A stretch of 64,000 bases of DNA from Tissierella creatinophila DSM 6911 (lineage in GTDB: Bacteria; Bacillota; Clostridia; Tissierellales; Tissierellaceae): the NCBI RefSeq assembly GCF_001940565.1, contig NZ_LTDM01000064.1, forward strand, positions 1 to 64,000. Reading direction: 5' to 3'. The notes below the pieces were generated by a model that ran no database searches, was not told where the DNA came from, and saw only the letters and a list, made by a program, of their open reading frames with translations. The first letter of the stretch is position 1; each line of letters starts with the position of its first letter. Below are positions 9,267 through 19,105 of this stretch, one piece after another. Made by a program: the position numbers and the translations under genes.

Positions 9267-11027
9267 TTGGAAAAATGGTTTGTAAGAAATAAAAATATAG
9301 ATTATAATGAAATAGCAAAAAAAAATGGAATTAGTCAAATTGTCTCTAAAATATTAGTAAACCGAGAAATCTTTTTGAAGGATTCTATTGAAAATTTTTT
9401 AAATGGTGATTTAAATCATCTTCATTCTCCTATTATTATGAATGATATAGAAAAGGCTGGGAAATTAATCAAGATGTATATATCTCAAAATAAAAGGATT
9501 AGAATAGTTGGAGATTATGATGTTGATGGCGTTATGAGTACATATATCTTATATACTAGCTTTTTAAAATTGGGAGCAAATATCGACTATGTAGTGCCTG
9601 ATAGGATAAAAGATGGGTATGGAATAAATGAAAGCATTGTAAAAACAGCCAAAGAAGAGAATATAGATCTCATAATAACTTGTGATAATGGTATATCCGC
9701 CTTTGATGCAGTAAATCTTTCAAAACAGCTTGGAATAAAAATGATAATAACAGATCATCATGATCTTTCCTATAAAATACAAAATAATGAAAAAATTTAT
9801 ATGGTTCCAGATGCTGATGCCGTTATCAATCCCAAGAACTTAAAATGTGAGTATCCATTCAAAAAGCTTTGTGGTGCAGGGGTTGCCTATAAACTTATAG
9901 AATATGTTTATGATTTGTATGAAATAAATAAAAATGAATTGTATTCTCTTTTGGAATATGTAGGTATAGCTACTGTATGCGATGTAGTAGATTTGATTGA
10001 TGAAAATAGAATCATTGTAAAACATGGTTTGAATTTAATAAATAACACTAAAAATATTGGACTAAAGGCTCTAATTGAAGTTTCAGGCATTAAAAATAAA
10101 ATAAGTACATATCACCTAGGCTTTATAATAGGACCTACCATAAATGCTTCTGGAAGGTTAGAGACCGCTTTACTGGCATTAGACTTATTGCTTTGTAAAG
10201 ATGAAATTACAGCTTATGAAATAGCAGAAAATTTGCGTGCATTAAATGAAGAGAGAAAAGCCATTACAAATATAGGAATTGAAGGTGTAAAACAACAAAT
10301 AGAAGAAACAAAATTAAAAAAGGATAAGGTCTTATTAGTTTTTGTTCCTGATATTCATGAAAGTGTTGCAGGGATAGTAGCTGGTAGAATTAAAGAGATG
10401 TATAATAAACCTACTATAGTTCTTACAAAGAGTGTAGATGGGGTTAAAGGGTCTGGAAGATCAATTGATGTGTATAATTTATTTGAAGAATTAAATGAGT
10501 GTAAAGAATTACTAAAAGGATTTGGAGGACATCCTATGGCAGCAGGTCTTTCGCTTCATAGAGATAATATAGAAAATTTAAGAACTAAATTAAATAATAT
10601 AACATCTCTTAAAGAGGAAGATTTTTATAAAAAGATATATATTGATTTAGTGCTTCCAATATCCTTTTTAAATGACTCTGTAATGGAAGATTTAAATTTA
10701 TTAGAGCCATTTGGCAAAGGCAATTCTAAACCTCTATTTGGAGAAAAAAATCTAAGTATAAAAAAACTTTATAAATACGGTGAAAAGAAAAATGTATTAA
10801 AATTTAATTTGTATGATAATAAAAGCACTTACATAGATGCTCTTATATTTAATAATACTTTAAACTTTGAAGAGAGTATTATTTCTAAATATGGAAATGA
10901 AGAATTAGAAAAGTTATATAGAGGAGAAGAGAATAATATTTCTTTAGATATAATATATTATCCTTCTTATAACCATTATAATGGGAAAACAACTATCCAA
11001 ATTACTATTGAAAGTTATAGAATTTAA
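9267..11027 (+). CDS. recJ: single-stranded-DNA-specific exonuclease RecJ
   Basis: RecJ degrades single-stranded DNA 5' to 3' in recombination and repair. At 586 residues it is the shorter, E. coli-like form rather than the longer Bacillus form. The DHH phosphoesterase motifs are present: VGDYDVDGVMSTY (motif I), ITCDNGISAF (II), TDHHDL (III), and ASGRLETA; the DHHA1 domain carries GRIKEMYNKPTIVLT and GGHPMAAGLS. The C terminus ends in an OB-type domain. The start is TTG with TGGAGTG upstream, the only suitable one. It stands before relA as in many Clostridia, but the apt gene often found between them is absent. Confidence 0.95.
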   Translation: MEKWFVRNKNIDYNEIAKKNGISQIVSKILVNREIFLKDSIENFLNGDLNHLHSPIIMNDIEKAGKLIKMYISQNKRIRIVGDYDVDGVMSTYILYTSFLKLGANIDYVVPDRIKDGYGINESIVKTAKEENIDLIITCDNGISAFDAVNLSKQLGIKMIITDHHDLSYKIQNNEKIYMVPDADAVINPKNLKCEYPFKKLCGAGVAYKLIEYVYDLYEINKNELYSLLEYVGIATVCDVVDLIDENRIIVKHGLNLINNTKNIGLKALIEVSGIKNKISTYHLGFIIGPTINASGRLETALLALDLLLCKDEITAYEIAENLRALNEERKAITNIGIEGVKQQIEETKLKKDKVLLVFVPDIHESVAGIVAGRIKEMYNKPTIVLTKSVDGVKGSGRSIDVYNLFEELNECKELLKGFGGHPMAAGLSLHRDNIENLRTKLNNITSLKEEDFYKKIYIDLVLPISFLNDSVMEDLNLLEPFGKGNSKPLFGEKNLSIKKLYKYGEKKNVLKFNLYDNKSTYIDALIFNNTLNFEESIISKYGNEELEKLYRGEENNISLDIIYYPSYNHYNGKTTIQITIESYRI

Positions 11028-11137
11028 TAAATAAAACTTGCATCAGGTGATTTAAGGATAGCAAAATCTTTACTTATTCTAGGAGTTAGAAAATCATAAT
11101 CTATCAGATAAATAATAATTATTGGAGGTGAAATAAG

Positions 11138-13300
11138 ATGAGTGATAGTGATATGTTAGAAAAATTAATTTATCAAATTGAACAATATAATCCACAAGCC
11201 GATCTTAGCTTAATTGTAAAAGCCTATAACTTTGGCGATGCTGCTCATAGTGGTCAGCTTCGTAATTCAGGGGAAAAATTTTTCACTCATCCTGTAAATG
11301 TTGCTCTGATTTTAGCCAAATTAAATATGGATACGCCTACTATAGTAGCGGGTCTTTTACATGATGTTATTGAAGATACATCAATAAGTTATGAAGAAAT
11401 GGGAAAAGAATTTGGCTTTGAGATTGCAGATTTAGTAGATGGAGTTACTAAATTGAAAAAATTAGAATATAAGACAAAACAGGAAAGTCAAGCTGAGAAC
11501 TTAAGAAAAATGGTACTTGCAATGGCAAAAGATATAAGGGTTATAATAGTAAAGCTTGCAGATAGACTACACAATATGAGAACTCTTGAATATATGACAG
11601 GTGAAAAAAAGAAAGAAAAGGCATTAGAAACCCTAGAAATTTATGCACCCATTGCACATAGACTAGGAATTTCTAAAATAAAATGGGAATTGGAAGATTT
11701 ATCTCTTAGATATTTAGAACCTGAAAAATACTATGAACTAGTAGAAAAAGTTTCTATAAAAAGAAGAGAAAGAGAAGCGTATATAAATAAAATAATTAAA
11801 ACTTTAGATATAAATCTTAGAGAAATGGATATCAAGGCTCAAATAAACGGAAGACCTAAAAACTTTTATAGTATATATAAGAAAATGGCTATACAAGGAA
11901 AAGACTTTGAACAAATATTTGATTTAACAGCTATTAGAATCTTAGTAGATAATATAAAAGATTGTTATGGTGTACTTGGAATAGTGCATACTTTATGGAA
12001 ACCATTACCTAGAAGATTTAAAGATTATATTGCAATGCCCAAACCAAATATGTATCAATCTCTTCATACCACAGTTATTGGAGAAAAAGGTGAGATATTT
12101 GAAGTTCAGATTAGAACTTATGAAATGCATAGAACAGCAGAGTATGGTATTGCAGCTCATTGGAAATACAAAGAAGGAGTTTCTAAAACAGAAAACTTTG
12201 ACAACAAACTTACTTGGCTAAGACAACTTATGGAATGGCAAAACGATTTAAAAGATCCTAAAGATTTTATGGAAACTTTAAAAATAGACTTTTTTACAGA
12301 TGAAGTATTTGTGTTTACTCCGAGAGGAGATATAATAAATCTACCTGAAGGTTCCACTCCTATAGATTTTGCATACAGGGTTCATACAGATGTAGGAAAT
12401 AGTTGTGTAGGTGCAAAGATAGATGGAAGAATTGTACCATTAAACTATAAATTAAATAATGGTAATATAGTATCTGTTATAACATCTTCAAATAGTAATG
12501 GACCGAGTAGGGATTGGATTAAAATTGTAAAGAGTACTCAAGCTAAAACAAAGATTAGGCAGTTTTTTAAATTAAAAGATCGAAGCACTAATATTACAAA
12601 GGGTAAAGAACTTTTAGAAAAAGAATTAAAAAGACAAAATTATAAAGTAAATGAAATAATGAGAGAAGAATGGTTAAAAATTGCTGCTGAAAAATTTAGT
12701 ATGAACTCTATTGATGATTTATATGCTTCCATAGGTTATGGAAATATAAAATACAATCATGTGATAACAAAATTAAAGGAGCTATATGAAAAGACAGTAG
12801 GATTTAAACTAGATGAAAAATTAAAAAAACCTGTACAAAAGAAAACTAAAAAATCTGATAATGGAATTTCTATAGAAGGTATAGATAATATTAAGATAAG
12901 AATATCAAAATGTTGTAATCCTGTACCAGGGGATAAGATAATAGGCTTTGTAACCAAGGGCAGAGGAGTTTCAGTTCATAGAGCAGATTGTCCAAATATT
13001 GAACAAGATGTAGAAGCTAATAGATTTATTGAAGTTCATTGGGATTCACAAAAAGTTTCTTCTTATCCTGCAGATATTCAAATAAAGGGAACAGATAGAT
13101 CTGGACTTTTAGCAGATGTAGCTATGAAGATAAGTGAATTAGATATAAGCTTATTATCTATAAATGCAAGAACAGCCAAAGATAAGACCGTTCTTATAAA
13201 TATGAGTATCGAAATAAATGATATAAAACAATTGGAGTATATTCTAAGAGAAATTAAAAGAATTAGAAATATTATAGATGCATATAGAATTATTGCTTAA
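11138..13300 (+). CDS. relA: bifunctional (p)ppGpp synthetase/hydrolase (RelA/SpoT)
   Basis: This enzyme makes and breaks (p)ppGpp in the stringent response. The 720-residue protein has all long-RSH domains in order: hydrolase HD domain (about 25-180, with [22 protein letters not shown] and [11 protein letters not shown]), synthetase domain (about 235-345, with [23 protein letters not shown] and [10 protein letters not shown]), TGS domain ([27 protein letters not shown]), a Cys-containing conserved region ([22 protein letters not shown]) and a C-terminal ACT domain. The intact HD box suggests both activities. An AGGAGGTGA site precedes the ATG. dtd follows 13 bases later. Confidence 0.96.
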   Translation: MSDSDMLEKLIYQIEQYNPQADLSLIVKAYNFGDAAHSGQLRNSGEKFFTHPVNVALILAKLNMDTPTIVAGLLHDVIEDTSISYEEMGKEFGFEIADLVDGVTKLKKLEYKTKQESQAENLRKMVLAMAKDIRVIIVKLADRLHNMRTLEYMTGEKKKEKALETLEIYAPIAHRLGISKIKWELEDLSLRYLEPEKYYELVEKVSIKRREREAYINKIIKTLDINLREMDIKAQINGRPKNFYSIYKKMAIQGKDFEQIFDLTAIRILVDNIKDCYGVLGIVHTLWKPLPRRFKDYIAMPKPNMYQSLHTTVIGEKGEIFEVQIRTYEMHRTAEYGIAAHWKYKEGVSKTENFDNKLTWLRQLMEWQNDLKDPKDFMETLKIDFFTDEVFVFTPRGDIINLPEGSTPIDFAYRVHTDVGNSCVGAKIDGRIVPLNYKLNNGNIVSVITSSNSNGPSRDWIKIVKSTQAKTKIRQFFKLKDRSTNITKGKELLEKELKRQNYKVNEIMREEWLKIAAEKFSMNSIDDLYASIGYGNIKYNHVITKLKELYEKTVGFKLDEKLKKPVQKKTKKSDNGISIEGIDNIKIRISKCCNPVPGDKIIGFVTKGRGVSVHRADCPNIEQDVEANRFIEVHWDSQKVSSYPADIQIKGTDRSGLLADVAMKISELDISLLSINARTAKDKTVLINMSIEINDIKQLEYILREIKRIRNIIDAYRIIA

Positions 13301-13313
13301 GGGGATGTATAAA

Positions 13314-13763
13314 GTGAGAGCGGTGGTACAAAGAGTTAAAGAAGCTTCTGTAACTGTAGATGGCAAAAGAGTTAGTAAGATAAAAGTTGGTCTATTAGTT
13401 TTTTTGGGAATTGGGAAAGAGGATGAGGAAATAGATTTGGAATATTTAGTAGAGAAGGTCTTAGGTCTTAGAATATTTCAAGATGAAGATAAAAAGATGA
13501 ATCTATCTCTTTTAGATATAAAAGGCGAACTATTAGTAGTATCTCAATTCACTCTTTATGGTGATGTTAGAAAAGGCAAGCGTCCTAGTTTTTCTGCATC
13601 AGCACCTTCAGATATGGGAGAAGCGTTTTATAAACAATTTATTGAAAAGTGTAAAATTAAGGGTATCGAAACTAAAGGGGGGTTATTTGGAGCAGATATG
13701 AAAGTGGAACTACTAAATGATGGCCCGGTTACCATATTATTAGATAGTAAAAAATGTTTTTAG
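13314..13763 (+). CDS. dtd: D-aminoacyl-tRNA deacylase
   Basis: Dtd removes D-amino acids (and Gly from tRNA-Ala) wrongly attached to tRNA. I start it at GTG 13314 ([13 protein letters not shown], 149 residues), nine bases after AAGGGGA and matching the family N terminus; upstream in-frame starts overlap relA or abut the ribosome binding site. Signatures are the [17 protein letters not shown] motif around residue 80 and the cross-subunit Gly-Pro motif [10 protein letters not shown] near the end. The relA-dtd order is common in Firmicutes. Its 3' end overlaps the ribosome binding site of the next gene. Confidence 0.95.
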   Translation: MRAVVQRVKEASVTVDGKRVSKIKVGLLVFLGIGKEDEEIDLEYLVEKVLGLRIFQDEDKKMNLSLLDIKGELLVVSQFTLYGDVRKGKRPSFSASAPSDMGEAFYKQFIEKCKIKGIETKGGLFGADMKVELLNDGPVTILLDSKKCF

Positions 13764-13774
13764 GAGGTAAGGAT

Positions 13775-14395
13775 TTGAAGATATTTAAAATACCAGCAGG
13801 AGTATACGCTGCTAATTGTTATATAGTAGTTGATGAGAGTACAAATAAAGCTATGGTTATTGATCCTGGCGGAAATGCAGATGATCTATTAAAATTTATA
13901 AATAGAAACTATTTAAGTGTAGAATATATAGCTTTAACTCATGGGCATGCAGATCATATAGGAGGAGTTAAAAGTCTTAAAACCAGCTTAGATGTTCCCA
14001 TTATGGCACATGTTGATGAAATAGAAATATTAAAAGATGCTGATAAAAACCTATCTAGTCAAATGGCTATGGATTCAATTGAAATAGAACCTTCTATTTT
14101 TTTAAAAGATGGAGATAAGTTTTTTCTTGGTAATTTAGAAGTAACTGTTATTCATACTCCTGGACATACCCAAGGGGGAGTATGCTTTAAAATAGAAGAT
14201 AATTTATTTTCTGGAGATACACTTTTTAAAGGTTCAATAGGGAGATCAGACTTGTATGGAGGTAATCCTAAGGTACTCATAGATTGTATAAAAGAAAAAA
14301 TTTTAAATTTAGGTGATGATATAAAAGTATGGCCAGGTCACGGTGAAGCTACAACTATAGGAGAAGAAAAATTGTTTAATCCCTATCTAAATTGA
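13775..14395 (+). CDS. metallo-beta-lactamase fold hydrolase (glyoxalase II-like)
   Basis: A 206-residue hydrolase of the metallo-beta-lactamase superfamily, glyoxalase II/YcbL-like. Metal ligands are in place: THGHADHIGG (HxHxDH), then IHTPGHTQGGVCF, FSGDTLF with the bridging Asp, and a final PGHGEATTIGEE. The start is TTG 13775 (MKIFKIPAGVYAANCYIV), because AGGAGGT lies just upstream at the end of dtd; an ATG at 13754 is inside dtd and has no site. It is placed between dtd and hemZ as in other Clostridia. The true substrate is unknown; thioester hydrolysis is a guess from the family. Confidence 0.88.
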   Translation: MKIFKIPAGVYAANCYIVVDESTNKAMVIDPGGNADDLLKFINRNYLSVEYIALTHGHADHIGGVKSLKTSLDVPIMAHVDEIEILKDADKNLSSQMAMDSIEIEPSIFLKDGDKFFLGNLEVTVIHTPGHTQGGVCFKIEDNLFSGDTLFKGSIGRSDLYGGNPKVLIDCIKEKILNLGDDIKVWPGHGEATTIGEEKLFNPYLN

Positions 14396-14402
14396 AAACA
14401 AG

Positions 14403-15929
14403 GTGATAAAAATTATAAATATATATATAGAAGGACACGATTACAATCATGATTTATTTGAACTTGTAAGAACATTTTTTATAAAAACAGATATTAAATT
14501 TATAGAATATAAGGAACTTATTAATAAATACGAATATTTACTAGTAAGTAAATTACTCCAAAATGAAGATAAATCTACTTCTCTTACAATTTTTTACTAT
14601 AATGGGAAGATAGTAGAAAAGCTAGAAGATGATATAGGATCTATCAATATCCCCTTTTATGACAAGAAAAACCTTGAAAAGCTTTCTGTAAAAAAAGGAG
14701 TATATAATGTTTTATCTAAATATTTAAATAAGACACTTCCTTGGGGAATACTTACTGGTATAAGGCCAGTAAAAGTAGTTCATAAGCTTATAGATACAGA
14801 TATTCCTAATAAAGAGATTTTAGAAATTTTAAAAAATGAATATAAATTTATGAACTCAAAGGCACAATTAATATTAAATATTGCATTATCCCAAAGAAAA
14901 CATATATATCCCATAGATAAAGAAAAATTTAGTTTATATATAAATATTCCATTTTGTCCTAGCAAATGTTCTTATTGTTCTTTTCCAAGTTTTAAAATAA
15001 AAAATAATAATGAAATAGTAGAAAGATATATAGATTGTTTGATACTAGAACTAAAATCAAGCAAAGATATATTTAAATATAAAACATTAAACACTATTTA
15101 TATAGGTGGAGGAACTCCTACTTCGCTTGAAATTTCTCAGTTAAAAAGAATAATTAAAGAAATAAAAGATATATTTCCGGGAAATGTAAAAGAGTTTACC
15201 GTAGAAGCAGGTAGACCTGATACAATAGATATAGAAAAACTTCGAATGTTAAAATATTATGGGGTAAACAGAATAAGTATAAACCCTCAAACATTTAACC
15301 CTAAAACTTTAAAATGTATAGGAAGAAATCATGATATAGAATCTATAAGAGAATCTTATAATCTTGCTAAAAGTTTAGATTTTGATATAATAAATATGGA
15401 TATTATATTGGGCCTTCCTGGTGAAGGAATGCTAGAACTGGAAAACACACTAAAAGAGATAAAAGATTTAAATCCAGATAATTTAACTGTACATACTTTA
15501 TCTCTAAAAAAAGGGTCAAAGCTATATAATAGAGAAACCACGGATATAGATAAAAAAACAACAGTAGAAAAGATGCTTGATAGAACATTTTTATATGCAA
15601 GTGAAGAAGGATACCTTCCTTATTATATGTATAGGCAAAAACAAATACTTGGAAATTTAGAAAATATAGGATATACAAAACCTTCTAAAGAGTGTATATA
15701 TAATATTTCCATGATGGAAGAGAAAGAAACTATAATTGGTTTTGGACTAGGTGCTGTAACAAAGATTTATTATCCAAGTGAAGATAAAATAAAAAGAATT
15801 CCCAATTTTAAAAGTTTGCACGATTATATAGATAGAATATCTGAAGTTATTCAAAAAAAGAAGGATATAAATTTCAATCTTATTAAAGATGAAGATAATC
15901 AAAAACCACTTAAAAGAAAGGATATTTAA
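14403..15929 (+). CDS. hemZ: coproporphyrinogen dehydrogenase HemZ (radical SAM)
   Basis: HemZ is an oxygen-independent coproporphyrinogen III oxidase-like radical SAM protein. The 508-residue product has a family N-terminal region (YIEGHDYNHDLFELVRTFF), the PWGILTGIRPVK motif, the 4Fe-4S signature IPFCPSKCSYCSFPS (CxxxCxxC), the SAM-binding GGGTPTSLE, and the VEAGRPDTID and NMDIILGLPGEG strands. The start needs care: the GTG at 14403 overlaps the AGGTGAT ribosome binding site, whereas an in-frame ATT at 14412 lies four bases after it, exactly the spacing of the neighbouring ATG at 44625. The true start may be AUU 14412. It precedes a malic enzyme with a 3-base gap. Confidence 0.9.
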   Translation: MIKIINIYIEGHDYNHDLFELVRTFFIKTDIKFIEYKELINKYEYLLVSKLLQNEDKSTSLTIFYYNGKIVEKLEDDIGSINIPFYDKKNLEKLSVKKGVYNVLSKYLNKTLPWGILTGIRPVKVVHKLIDTDIPNKEILEILKNEYKFMNSKAQLILNIALSQRKHIYPIDKEKFSLYINIPFCPSKCSYCSFPSFKIKNNNEIVERYIDCLILELKSSKDIFKYKTLNTIYIGGGTPTSLEISQLKRIIKEIKDIFPGNVKEFTVEAGRPDTIDIEKLRMLKYYGVNRISINPQTFNPKTLKCIGRNHDIESIRESYNLAKSLDFDIINMDIILGLPGEGMLELENTLKEIKDLNPDNLTVHTLSLKKGSKLYNRETTDIDKKTTVEKMLDRTFLYASEEGYLPYYMYRQKQILGNLENIGYTKPSKECIYNISMMEEKETIIGFGLGAVTKIYYPSEDKIKRIPNFKSLHDYIDRISEVIQKKKDINFNLIKDEDNQKPLKRKDI

Positions 15930-15932
15930 AAC

Positions 15933-17105
15933 ATGAATTATTCTGAACTAAGTTTAGAGATGCACGAAAAGAACAAAGGGAAAATTGAAGTTGCTTCAAA
16001 GGTAAAAATAGATACAAGAGATGATTTAAGCATTGCATATACCCCTGGTGTAGCTGAACCTTGCAAAAGAATCTATGACAATAAAGATGATGTGTATAAA
16101 TATACCTCTAAAGGAAACCTAATAGCAGTAGTAACTGATGGAAGTGCGGTTTTAGGTCTTGGCAATATTGGTCCTGAAGCTAGTATGCCTGTAATGGAAG
16201 GAAAGGCTATATTATTTAAAGAATTTGGTGATGTAGATGCCGTACCAATTTGTTTAAATACTGGAGATGTAGATGAAATAGTAGAAACGATAAAGAGGAT
16301 TTCTCCTACCTTTGGTGGTATAAACTTAGAAGATATTTCAGCGCCTAGATGTTTTTTAATTGAAAAGAGGCTAAAAGAGGAATTAAATATACCGGTATTT
16401 CATGATGATCAGCATGGAACAGCAGTAGTAGTAAGTGCAGGACTTATAAATGCATTAAAAGTTGTAGGTAAAAAATTAGAAGATGTAAAAATTGTAGTTA
16501 ATGGTAGTGGGGCAGCAGGTGGGGCTATTGTTAGAATGCTTTTATGTCTTGGCGTTAAAAATGTTATAATGTGTGATAGTAATGGAATTATATATAAAGG
16601 TTCTACTACAAACAACTGGGTAAAAGAAGAATTAGCTAGCTTAACAAATAAAGAAAATCTAAGGGGTAGCCTAAAAGATGCTATGATAGGTGCAGATGTA
16701 TTTATAGGTGTATCTATAGGAGGAGTAGTATCTAAAGAGATGGTTAGGTCTATGAATAAGGAATCTATAATTTTTGCTATGGCAAACCCTACTCCTGAAA
16801 TCTTTCCAGAAGATGCAAAAGAAGCAGGAGCCAAGATAATAGGAACGGGAAGATCTGATTATCCTAATCAAATCAACAATGTATTGGCATTTCCTGGGAT
16901 ATTTAGAGGAACATTAGATGCTAGAGCGCGAGATATAAATAACAAAATGAATATAGCAGCAGCTTATGCTATTGCTAATATGGTAGGGGAGAAGGATCTT
17001 TCTCCGGAATTTATAATACCTGATGCTTTAAATAAAGAAGTATCTAAAAAAGTGGCAGAGGCTGTTAGGCAAGAAGCTATTAAATCAAATTTATCTAGAA
17101 TATAA
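15933..17105 (+). CDS. NAD(P)-dependent malic enzyme
   Basis: Malic enzyme converts malate to pyruvate and carbon dioxide with NAD or NADP. The 390-residue length is that of the short bacterial type. Conserved parts include YTPGVAEPCK, TDGSAVLGLGNIGPEASMPVMEGKA-type catalytic segment (only part quoted), PTFGGINLEDISAPRCF, the metal-binding FHDDQHGTAVV, a Rossmann motif in VNGSGAAGGAIVRML, and NPTPEIFPEDA and GRSDYPNQINNVLAFPGIFRG. It follows hemZ so closely that they are probably co-transcribed. Cofactor preference cannot be judged from sequence reading alone. Confidence 0.93.
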   Translation: MNYSELSLEMHEKNKGKIEVASKVKIDTRDDLSIAYTPGVAEPCKRIYDNKDDVYKYTSKGNLIAVVTDGSAVLGLGNIGPEASMPVMEGKAILFKEFGDVDAVPICLNTGDVDEIVETIKRISPTFGGINLEDISAPRCFLIEKRLKEELNIPVFHDDQHGTAVVVSAGLINALKVVGKKLEDVKIVVNGSGAAGGAIVRMLLCLGVKNVIMCDSNGIIYKGSTTNNWVKEELASLTNKENLRGSLKDAMIGADVFIGVSIGGVVSKEMVRSMNKESIIFAMANPTPEIFPEDAKEAGAKIIGTGRSDYPNQINNVLAFPGIFRGTLDARARDINNKMNIAAAYAIANMVGEKDLSPEFIIPDALNKEVSKKVAEAVRQEAIKSNLSRI

Positions 17106-17184
17106 AAAGTTTTTAAATTTATGATAAATACCTCTCTTTTCTGTAGTTCAGTAATGAGGGGTATAACAATTTAGGAGGAAAGTC

Positions 17185-18972
17185 ATGGGAAAAGGCATGG
17201 GTAGTTTAAGAAGAACTGATATGTGTGGTAATTTAAGAGATACAGATGAAGGAAAAGAAGTAGTACTAATGGGATGGGTTCAAAGAGAAAGAGATCTTGG
17301 ATCTTTAGTATTTATAGATCTTAGAGATACAACTGGAATTACCCAAATCGTATTTAATGATACCCTTTCAAAAGAGATATTTGAAGAGGCAAAAAAGATA
17401 AAATCTGAATATGTTTTAGCAGTACAGGGAAAAGTTAGAAAAAGAGAGTCTATAAATAAGGAAATACCTACTGGAGATATAGAAGTTTTAGCAAGCAGCT
17501 TTAAAGTGTTAGATGAATCCGAAACACCACCTATATATATAAAAGATGATGATAAGGTATCAGAAAACATGAGATTAAAATATAGATATCTTGATCTTAG
17601 AAAACCTTCTATGCAAGAAAAACTTAAGATGAGATCTAGGGCAGCAAAAGTAGTGAGAGACTTTTTTTATGATAATGATTTTTTAGAAATTGAAACTCCA
17701 ATGCTTACTAAACCAACACCAGAAGGAGCAAGAGACTATTTAGTTCCAAGTAGGGTTAATGAAGGTAAATTCTACGCGCTTCCTCAATCACCCCAACTTA
17801 TGAAACAACTTTTAATGGTATCAGGTTTAGATAGATATTTTCAAATAGTAAAATGCTTTAGGGATGAGGATCTAAGGTTTAATAGACAGCCTGAATTTAC
17901 ACAAATAGATGTTGAGATGTCTTTTGTAGATGTAGAAGAGATAATAAATATAAATGAAAAGTTTTTATTTAAACTATTTAAAGAATTAAAAAATATAGAA
18001 ATATCTCTTCCTATAAAAAGAATGACATATAAAGAAGCTATGGAAAACTATGGAGTAGATAAACCCGATTTAAGATTTGACTTTAAACTTATAGATATAT
18101 CTGAATTTGTAAATAAAAGTGAATTTAAAGTATTTAGCTCCACTATAGAAAAAGGTGGAAGTGTTAGAGGAATAAATATTAAAGGTTGTAGCGATAAATT
18201 TACTAGAAAGGATATTTCTTCATTAGAAGAATATGCTAAAATTTATGGTGCTAAAGGATTAGCATGGATGAAAATCACTAATGATGGAATTACTTCTCCC
18301 ATAGCTAAATTTTTACAAGAAGAAGAATTAAATAGTATTTTAGAAAAAATGAATGGAAAAGCAGGAGATTTACTTATTTTTGTGGCAGATAAAACCTCAG
18401 TCGTATTTGATAGTCTTGGTAATTTAAGAAATGAAATAGCAAAGAGATTAGATCTAATAGATAAAGATGATTTAAATTTAGTTTGGATAACTGAGTTTCC
18501 TTTATTTGAATATGATGAAGAAGAAAAAAGATATGTAGCAAAACATCATCCATTTACATCTCCTATGGAAGAAGATATTGAACTTCTTGAAACTGAGCCT
18601 GAAAAGGTAAGGGCGAAGGCTTATGATATAGTAATAAATGGTGATGAAATGGGAGGGGGGAGTATTAGAATAAATAATATGGATCTTCAAAACAAGATGT
18701 TTAAAGCACTAGGCTTTAGTCAAGAGGAAGCTGAGGATAAGTTTGGATTTTTACTAGATGCTTTTAAATATGGCGCTCCCCCACATGGTGGAATAGCTTA
18801 TGGATTTGATAGACTTATAATGACTCTTACAAATAGTTCTAATATAAGAGATGTCATAGCATTTCCTAAAACTCAATCCGCAACTTGTGTGCTAACTGAT
18901 GCGCCTACAGATGTTTCTGAATTTCAATTAAAAGAAGTTCATATAAAAGTAGATAAAAAACAAGACGAATAG
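17185..18972 (+). CDS. aspS: aspartyl-tRNA synthetase
   Basis: AspS charges tRNA-Asp (or Asp/Asn tRNAs if non-discriminating). The 595-residue protein is of the bacterial type: anticodon-binding OB domain (about 20-110, GWVQRERDLGSLVFIDLRD), class II motif 1 region, motif 2 (CFRDEDLRFNRQPEFTQID), a bacterial GAD insertion domain (about 300-420), and motif 3 (GGIAYGFDRLIM) near 530. The ATG follows AGGAGGAAAG. The leader contains a weak ACCTC/GAGGGGT hairpin but no T-box AGGGTGGNACCGCG signature. A strong palindromic terminator follows the stop. Confidence 0.97.
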   Translation: MGKGMGSLRRTDMCGNLRDTDEGKEVVLMGWVQRERDLGSLVFIDLRDTTGITQIVFNDTLSKEIFEEAKKIKSEYVLAVQGKVRKRESINKEIPTGDIEVLASSFKVLDESETPPIYIKDDDKVSENMRLKYRYLDLRKPSMQEKLKMRSRAAKVVRDFFYDNDFLEIETPMLTKPTPEGARDYLVPSRVNEGKFYALPQSPQLMKQLLMVSGLDRYFQIVKCFRDEDLRFNRQPEFTQIDVEMSFVDVEEIININEKFLFKLFKELKNIEISLPIKRMTYKEAMENYGVDKPDLRFDFKLIDISEFVNKSEFKVFSSTIEKGGSVRGINIKGCSDKFTRKDISSLEEYAKIYGAKGLAWMKITNDGITSPIAKFLQEEELNSILEKMNGKAGDLLIFVADKTSVVFDSLGNLRNEIAKRLDLIDKDDLNLVWITEFPLFEYDEEEKRYVAKHHPFTSPMEEDIELLETEPEKVRAKAYDIVINGDEMGGGSIRINNMDLQNKMFKALGFSQEEAEDKFGFLLDAFKYGAPPHGGIAYGFDRLIMTLTNSSNIRDVIAFPKTQSATCVLTDAPTDVSEFQLKEVHIKVDKKQDE

Positions 18973-19018
18973 ATAAAACACAAAAAAACCTTTATATAAA
19001 GGTTTTTTTGTGTTTTAT
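18973..19018 (+). terminator. palindromic terminator after aspS
   Basis: A perfect 46-bp palindrome (23-bp arms) with a 7-T run in the 3' arm and the matching 7-A run in the 5' arm; it could work in both directions. Confidence 0.85.
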
Positions 19019-19026
19019 AATGTAAA

Positions 19027-19055
19027 TAGAAAAATGGATTTTTTTATGATATAAT
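19027..19055 (+). promoter_or_regulatory. putative extended -10 promoter for the RseC-family gene
   Basis: TGA-TATAAT at 19047-19055 is an extended -10; the -35 at 19027 (TAGAAA) is poor. It stands directly behind the aspS terminator, so the RseC-family gene is transcribed on its own. Confidence 0.5.
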
Positions 19056-19105
19056 GATTTATAGATTAAGATAAAAATAGTAACATTTATATAGGAGGTG
19101 CTGGG

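Noticed and set aside
12030-12221. Overlapping plus-strand frame inside relA
   Set aside because: Out-of-frame shadow of the conserved relA synthetase region.
16409-16871. Long minus-strand frames within the malic enzyme gene
   Set aside because: The sense frame carries all malic enzyme motifs; the antisense translation is low in plausibility and lacks start signals.
17106-17184. T-box or other riboswitch before aspS
   Set aside because: Only a weak seven-pair hairpin is present; the T-box signature and specifier structures are absent and the leader is too short.
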